Origin: Actinomycetota bacterium
GTDB lineage: Bacteria; Actinomycetota; Thermoleophilia; BMS3ABIN01
Assembly (NCBI GenBank): GCA_023382335.1
Contig: JAMCPM010000007.1
Coordinates: 1 to 64,000 of the forward strand
Length of the DNA: 64,000 nucleotides
Direction: 5' to 3'
Below are positions 59,503 through 64,000 of the stretch, piece after piece. A program made the position numbers and the translations under genes. The notes under the pieces are model-generated. The model ran no database searches. It saw only the letters and a list, made by a program, of their open reading frames with translations, and had not been told where the DNA came from. How positions within the stretch are numbered: the stretch's first letter is position 1; every line of letters begins with the position of its first letter.

Positions 59503-61755
59503 ATGATGAAACTCAAACTTGCATTTAGTTTTGGGCTTGTGGTGCTATTGCTGGTAGCAACGGCCGGTACGTACGCTCTGGCAAAGAAGCCCGCCCCGGT
59601 AGGTCCCGTCCAGTTTCCCGGAAACAAAATCCAGCAGTTTGCGCAGCCACTATCGACTCTGGATGCAGCCGGTGGAACAATACAAACCATCCTCGACAAT
59701 GGAACCGAGATTCCAATGAGGATGGTGGAGTTGCGGGCTAATATGTTGCCGCCATCATTCGTCCCGGCGAATGGCCTGCCATACGCGGGCACGGCGGTCT
59801 TTGGTTACCGGGCCAGCGCAGCGCCTGTTGCTCCGTTAACCGCCGTTGATACTTACGTCAATCCGGTCATAGTTGCCTCACGGGGAACACCGACCACGAT
59901 ACGGTACATCAACAACCTGACCACCAATGTCATCAACTGGAGGGCCTGGACCGACGCGAGTCTGCATTCTGCATTCCATCAGGCGGCGGACCAGGGGATG
60001 CCCATATCTGGCGATACAAACCACTACCAGGGACCGGTCCTGGCTGTGCCTCACCTTCATGGTGGTGAGGTCCCGGCGGTTATTGATGGTGGGCCGGAAG
60101 CCTGGTTTGCCAGTAACGTACCGGGACCGGACACGGTAACACCCTACAAGACCCAGGGTCCCGCTTACTATTCCAAGGCCGGAGCGGCTTCCAACGAAGC
60201 TATTTACTCCTATCCTAATAACCAGGAGGCAGCCCCTCTCTGGTTCCATGACCATCTGCTGGGTGGTACGCGCCTCAACGCCACCTTCGCCGGTCTCGCC
60301 GGTGGTTACGCTCTTACTGACCCGGGTCTGACGTTGCCGACCGGGCTGTTGCCGGTCGGTCTGGACACAAATGGCAACGGCGCGATGGATGCCGCAAACG
60401 AAGTGGTGACGCCACTGGTTATCCAGGACCGCATGTTCGACACAAACGGCGAGTTGTTCTTCCCCAACGTTGGGATCAATCCGGAACATCCCTACTGGGT
60501 ACCGGAATTCGTCGGCGATACGATCGTTGTCAACGGCAAGGCCTGGCCGTATCATAATGTAGACCAGCAGCGCTACCGCTTCTACCTGATTAACGGTTCC
60601 AACTCACGCCCCTATGATATGTTCCTGCAAGACCAGACCACCGGAGGCAAAGGTCCTGGAATGTGGGTCATCTCTACAGATGGCGGCTACCTGGACAATC
60701 CGGTTTACATTAACCCGAACGCCACCCAGGCGCAGATAAAGGCGGGTGCACAGAAGAGCCTGATGATGATGCCAGGCGAGCGCTACGAGGTCATCATCGA
60801 CTTCGCCGGAGTGCCAGCCGGGACGAACCTGATACTGCGCAACACCGCGCCAACGGTCATGGGCAATCCCAAGGCCAGCCTCGACGGGCGCATCATGCAG
60901 TTCCGGGTATCCGGCACCGTACCCGCAGGTGGCGACAAGAGCTATAATCCGGCTACTTCTCTCACGCCGTTACGCGCCGGCGCGCCTATCGTCCGCTTGC
61001 CGGGAACGCCCGGTGGCCCCGCCATCAGCCCTGCGACCGTGAACACGACCCGTCTGCTTACCTTGAACGAAGTGGCTGGAGCCGGGGGCCCGCTTGAGGC
61101 ATTGGTCAACAACTCCAAGTGGAGCGGTCTGCGTCCCGATATGACTCCGATACCCGGGTCAACGCTGATGAATGGCACCAACCAGGGCGCCTTCAGCTTC
61201 CAGGGCAACTACATTACGGAGACGCCCAACGAGGGCAATACGGAGGTCTGGGAAATCGTCAACCTGACGGCTGACTCCCATCCCATCCACCTCCACGCGG
61301 TACAGTTCCAGCTGATAGACCGTCAGCCGATCAATGCAAAGGGCTACGCGGCAATATACGGCGCGTCATTCCCAGGTGGACTCTATGTCGCTGGTAACGG
61401 TCCTCCTGGCGCCTACAATACTCCCAACGCAGCAGGAGCTATTGGGGGCAATCCTGACGTGACGCCGTTCCTGCTCGGAGCGCCTCTGGCGCCACTGCCT
61501 AATGAGGCAGGCTGGAAAGACACGGTCATCATGCGCCCGGGCGAAAGGACACGCATTGCCGTGCGCTGGGCGCCACAAGACACTGCTTCAGGAGTTACGG
61601 GCAGCTTCACCTTCACTCCCAACATCCTGAACGGAGTCTATGTCTGGCACTGCCACATCACCGACCACGAAGATAACGAGATGATGAGGCCTGACATGAT
61701 AATGCCGAACACGGTAGAAACAGCCAGGAGCTTCAAGCAAGGCATAAACTACTAG
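59503..61755 (+). CDS. Secreted multicopper oxidase (CotA/bilirubin-oxidase-like)
   Basis: ATG 59503 is chosen because AAGGAG lies nine bases upstream and a signal peptide follows at once (LAFSFGLVVLLLVATAGTYA); the frame is open further up. The 750-residue product has the four His clusters of the type 1, 2 and 3 copper sites: HLHGG, LWFHDHLLGG, SHPIHLHAVQFQ and VWHCHITDHEDNEMM. The cysteine plus the axial Met of the T1 site are in the last motif. Family members oxidise phenols, bilirubin, metals (Mn(II), Cu(I), Fe(II)) or dyes with O2. The substrate is unknown; its spot next to iron and nitrogen genes does not settle it. Confidence 0.92.
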   Translation: MMKLKLAFSFGLVVLLLVATAGTYALAKKPAPVGPVQFPGNKIQQFAQPLSTLDAAGGTIQTILDNGTEIPMRMVELRANMLPPSFVPANGLPYAGTAVFGYRASAAPVAPLTAVDTYVNPVIVASRGTPTTIRYINNLTTNVINWRAWTDASLHSAFHQAADQGMPISGDTNHYQGPVLAVPHLHGGEVPAVIDGGPEAWFASNVPGPDTVTPYKTQGPAYYSKAGAASNEAIYSYPNNQEAAPLWFHDHLLGGTRLNATFAGLAGGYALTDPGLTLPTGLLPVGLDTNGNGAMDAANEVVTPLVIQDRMFDTNGELFFPNVGINPEHPYWVPEFVGDTIVVNGKAWPYHNVDQQRYRFYLINGSNSRPYDMFLQDQTTGGKGPGMWVISTDGGYLDNPVYINPNATQAQIKAGAQKSLMMMPGERYEVIIDFAGVPAGTNLILRNTAPTVMGNPKASLDGRIMQFRVSGTVPAGGDKSYNPATSLTPLRAGAPIVRLPGTPGGPAISPATVNTTRLLTLNEVAGAGGPLEALVNNSKWSGLRPDMTPIPGSTLMNGTNQGAFSFQGNYITETPNEGNTEVWEIVNLTADSHPIHLHAVQFQLIDRQPINAKGYAAIYGASFPGGLYVAGNGPPGAYNTPNAAGAIGGNPDVTPFLLGAPLAPLPNEAGWKDTVIMRPGERTRIAVRWAPQDTASGVTGSFTFTPNILNGVYVWHCHITDHEDNEMMRPDMIMPNTVETARSFKQGINY

Positions 61756-61775
61756 GCAACAATACAAATGAGGCC

Positions 61776-61810
61776 AAAGAGGGGGCCGCCGCAAGGCGGC
61801 CCCCTCTTTT
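61776..61810 (+). terminator. Strong terminator after the multicopper oxidase
   Basis: AAAGAGGGGGCCGCC (61776-61790) pairs with GGCGGCCCCCTCTTTT (61795-61810) around a GCAA tetraloop, a GNRA loop. The second arm ends in a short T run. It lies 20 bases after the stop codon. Confidence 0.88.
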
Positions 61811-61924
61811 CCGGTGCGTTCGGCAGGGCGCACTCACCTGGATGTGATATTCCATCACCCCCGGCACCGGCACCGGCACGCACATCCTCGCGCCAGCTTC
61901 TCAATCCCCCGAGCAGCGCTGTGT

Positions 61925-62016
61925 CTGTACAACTGCATAACCTGGTCCAGCTTTACTTTATCCAGCGGGATAAAATAACCGCCCTCACCCAGAGCTATAC
62001 TCCAATTGTACAAGTG
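61925..62016. promoter_or_regulatory. Operator-like region before the glutamate-synthase genes
   Basis: CTGTACAAC at 61925-61933, TTTATCC (61957-61963) and GGATAAA (61968-61974) as a 7-base inverted repeat, then AATTGTACAAGTG at 62004-62016. The last is, on the other strand, almost the same as the sites at 57376-57409. GGATAAAATAA occurs in both places. The gene-free stretch 61756-62156 therefore holds a terminator and a likely regulated promoter. Confidence 0.55.
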
Positions 62017-62156
62017 TCTGCGCTGGCAAAGGATTTGGAGTCAATACCGAGGGGGTTGAGGCAGCCAATACCTCCGCCTTTAATGTATAATACTCCCCGC
62101 GCCATTTCCCGGTGTCTGAACCGAAACTGACTAAGATTTTACCGAGGCTTGCAACT

Positions 62157-63275
62157 ATGTGCCGACTTAGCGCCATCACATCAGCTGAATATTTTTCTCC
62201 CATGGAGAACGTCATGGCCCTCAACACCATGAAGGAAGGCCACGACGGCTCCGGTCTGGGCCTGGTCCTGCGCGATCTCGGCGGCGACTTCAAGGACCTC
62301 AAGCAGTATCCCATCCTTTCGGGAATCGCCTCGAGCGAGGGCCTGGCCGAACTGGACACGTTCATGTCCGGCCTTGGTTTCAGGGAAGTCCATTTCTGGC
62401 AGCCGGATATCGACGACAAGGCGCCGGAGCCCGAGCTGGGCCGCCGCGACCACTATTTCGCCAAGGCCTACGAGTACCCGGTCGACATGCAGAAGCGCCC
62501 GCAGGCGGAGAAGGAAGAGCTGCTGCTCGACGCGCGCCTGGCGCTGCGCGAGCTCGGCGAGGAGGACGAGTCGATCTTCGTCTTTTCGTTCTATCCCGAC
62601 ACGGTGACCTTAAAGGAAGTGGGGGACCCGCTGGAGCTCGGGAGATTCTTCCGGCTCGATGACGGCAAGCTCAAGGCCAGGATCATCCTCGCCCAGGGCC
62701 GCCAGAACACCAACTATGACATCTATCTGTACGCCTGCCACCCGTTCTTCCTGCAGGGGTACTGCACCATGACCAACGGCGAGAACACCGCTTTCGTGCC
62801 GATCATGGAATTCCTGACCAGCCGCGGTTTTCCCGGCTACATGGGTTACAATTCCGACTCGGAGGTCTTCGCCCACATCCTGCACTACACGCAGCGGCAG
62901 CTGGGCTATCCTTTGACATATTACAAGGATGTGATAACACCTCTGGCCGAGAAGGAGATCGACGGGCGCAAGGACGCCGAGGCGCTGCGGCTTATCCGCC
63001 GCTCGCTGCGGCCGCTGTGCATCGACGGCCCCAACTGCGTCATCGGCTTCGCGCCCGACGGCACGGTCTTCATGGTGCAGGACGCCAAGAAGCTCAGGCC
63101 CGGCATCGTCGGCGGCGTGCCCGGCAAGTACGCGCTAATGAGCGAGGAGTGCGGCCTCGACGAAGCCGTGCCCAGGCGCGACAAGACCGAGGATTTCTCG
63201 CCCATGAAGTACGATATGGCGATCATCAAACCCGGCGCCAGCGAGATGGTCCGCTGGAGCCAGCTAACCCCCTAG
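62157..63275 (+). CDS. Glutamine amidotransferase class II subunit of a split (archaeal-type) glutamate synthase
   Basis: ATG 62157 is chosen because the next codon is Cys (MCRLSAITSAEYFSPM), giving the N-terminal nucleophile of class II amidotransferases after Met removal, and GAGG lies upstream; the frame is open to 62112. The 372-residue protein has EGHDGSGLGLVLRDLGG and a central GYCTMTNGENTAF, and ends KYDMAIIKPGASEMVRW. It hydrolyses glutamine to supply ammonia to the next subunit. The following gene encodes ferredoxin-like clusters and the start of the FMN part, so this is the GltB domain-1 protein of a split GOGAT. Confidence 0.88.
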   Translation: MCRLSAITSAEYFSPMENVMALNTMKEGHDGSGLGLVLRDLGGDFKDLKQYPILSGIASSEGLAELDTFMSGLGFREVHFWQPDIDDKAPEPELGRRDHYFAKAYEYPVDMQKRPQAEKEELLLDARLALRELGEEDESIFVFSFYPDTVTLKEVGDPLELGRFFRLDDGKLKARIILAQGRQNTNYDIYLYACHPFFLQGYCTMTNGENTAFVPIMEFLTSRGFPGYMGYNSDSEVFAHILHYTQRQLGYPLTYYKDVITPLAEKEIDGRKDAEALRLIRRSLRPLCIDGPNCVIGFAPDGTVFMVQDAKKLRPGIVGGVPGKYALMSEECGLDEAVPRRDKTEDFSPMKYDMAIIKPGASEMVRWSQLTP

Positions 63276-63375
63276 TTTTAGGGACACATAACTTAATTCA
63301 TGGTTTTAGGGACACATAACTAAATTGCCAGTTTCAGGGACACATAACCAGGAACAAGGAACCAGGAACAAGGAA
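63276..63375. repeat. Dispersed palindromic element, copy 6, and a CCAGGAACAAGGAA tandem
   Basis: TTTTA then GGGACACATAACTTAATTC (63281-63299), GGGACACATAACTAAATT (63309-63326) and a truncated unit (63337-63349), all in direct orientation. It starts at the base after the stop of the amidotransferase gene, and CTAGTTTTAGGGACACATAA matches the boundary after serA. Two copies of AACCAGGAACAAGG follow and end just before the next gene. Confidence 0.85.
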
Positions 63376-63386
63376 CTTTTTTAATC

Positions 63387-64000
63387 ATGGATCCGGCCAC
63401 GATACTAGACAATAATCACGAACTCTCGCTGAGGGAGTTCCCATATATCGTCCGCTGGCGCGACGACCGCTGCACGCGCTGCGGCCGCTGCACCACCGTC
63501 TGCCCGGTGAACGCCATCGAGCCGGCGCCGCATGTGCACCGCCGCATCTATTCCGAGGGCGGCACGCCCAACCCCAAGGCCGAGCGTGAGATCGTCCACG
63601 TCGTCAAGCAGGTCACCGACGTCGACCGCTACTGCACCGGCTGTGGCACCTGCACGCTGGTCTGCCCCAATGAAGCCATCGAGCCGGAATACAACCCGCG
63701 CCACAAGCTGCTGACCTACAAGAACAAGGGCGGTGTGCCCTTTCGCCGCGGCGGCCGGCGCAACGATCCGTCGACTTCGACCGTCGACCAGCTCAAATTT
63801 ACCAGGATATCAATGCTCACCGACCCGGCGCTCGACGCCGGACGGCATGAGTTCCGCATCCGCACGCTGCTGGGACGCAACCTGCCGGCGGAAGCTCTAC
63901 CGCTCAAGAAGCGCGGCGACCGGCTGGTGGTCGGCAAGACTCATGAGCGCGGCCAGGCCGAGGACGGCCACACGGCGCACGGCTTCATCCCGCCGGTACG
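63387..64000 (+). CDS. Split glutamate synthase, ferredoxin and FMN-binding subunit (cut by window end)
   Basis: ATG 63387, reading to the edge (204 residues). It has FPYIVRWRDDRC then two 4Fe-4S motifs, CTRCGRCTTVCPVNAIEP and CTGCGTCTLVCPNEAIEP, and a region after them (KHKLLTYKNKGGVPF-like, with LTDPALDAGRHEF) matching the start of the FMN-dependent synthase domain of archaeal-type GltB. This subunit should take electrons from ferredoxin and form glutamate from 2-oxoglutarate and ammonia. The rest and a possible third subunit lie to the right. Distance from the amidotransferase gene is about 110 bases, occupied by the repeat. Confidence 0.9.
   Translation, partial: MDPATILDNNHELSLREFPYIVRWRDDRCTRCGRCTTVCPVNAIEPAPHVHRRIYSEGGTPNPKAEREIVHVVKQVTDVDRYCTGCGTCTLVCPNEAIEPEYNPRHKLLTYKNKGGVPFRRGGRRNDPSTSTVDQLKFTRISMLTDPALDAGRHEFRIRTLLGRNLPAEALPLKKRGDRLVVGKTHERGQAEDGHTAHGFIPPV

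Overview
The window is GC-rich chromosomal DNA with tightly packed bacterial genes. Many starts are GTG or TTG behind a clear Shine-Dalgarno sequence. I infer a deep-branching, non-Streptomyces actinobacterium. The pointers are a PucR-type regulator, ilvD-ilvB-ilvN-ilvC linked to a class V aminotransferase and serA, small Cys-lipobox lipoproteins, an archaeal-type split glutamate synthase, and H1-histone-like Lys/Ala tails on two enzymes. No rRNA or tRNA was seen, so the taxonomy is tentative.

Layout. 1-283: end of an IS3-family element sitting exactly inside a tyrosine-recombinase gene. 0.5-11 kb: phasin-like protein and UbiB-type kinase, then a signalling block (diguanylate cyclase, PAS histidine kinase with response regulator, and a large CXXCH-bearing hybrid kinase with its own receiver). 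11-19 kb: branched-chain amino acid and serine biosynthesis in one direction (ilvD, ilvB, ilvN, ilvC, aminotransferase, serA). 19-25 kb: a possible 42-residue ORF, ClC channel, a Thr-rich membrane protein, a decayed gene, then hsp20-lon. 25-28.6 kb: an FG-GAP repeat secreted protein and a SAM-I riboswitch that controls a threonine-synthase-like gene coupled to a ThiS/MoaD-like sulfur carrier.

28.6-45 kb is the accessory part. It holds two paralogous small secreted proteins, decayed or frameshifted genes, two further secreted proteins, and three very large surface proteins (1385, 962 and about 1311 residues). These three share an uncharacterised C-terminal repeat (W-Y-D ... N-W-[IV]-L ... GGPV ... 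SQRV ... F-N-E) but have different N-terminal halves.

45-57 kb: guaA, a small membrane protein, an NDUFA9-like reductase, cobT, endonuclease III, a YegS-like lipid kinase, a PHP phosphatase, then an iron block (DtxR-family repressor, feoB, CDF-like protein). 57-64 kb: a small unknown protein, a PucR-family regulator, a multicopper oxidase, and the first two pieces of a split glutamate synthase, the second cut by the window end.

A dispersed palindromic element (core GGGACACATTACTTAATT and its GGGACACATAACTAAATT variant) occurs at six intergenic places, with no transposase in the window. It looks like a REP/RAYT-type nonautonomous repeat. Three observations most deserve follow-up: the SAM-riboswitch/ThrC-like/sulfur-carrier operon as a candidate homocysteine-forming route, the new surface repeat family, and the shared TTGTACAA sites in front of both the PucR-like gene and the glutamate synthase.
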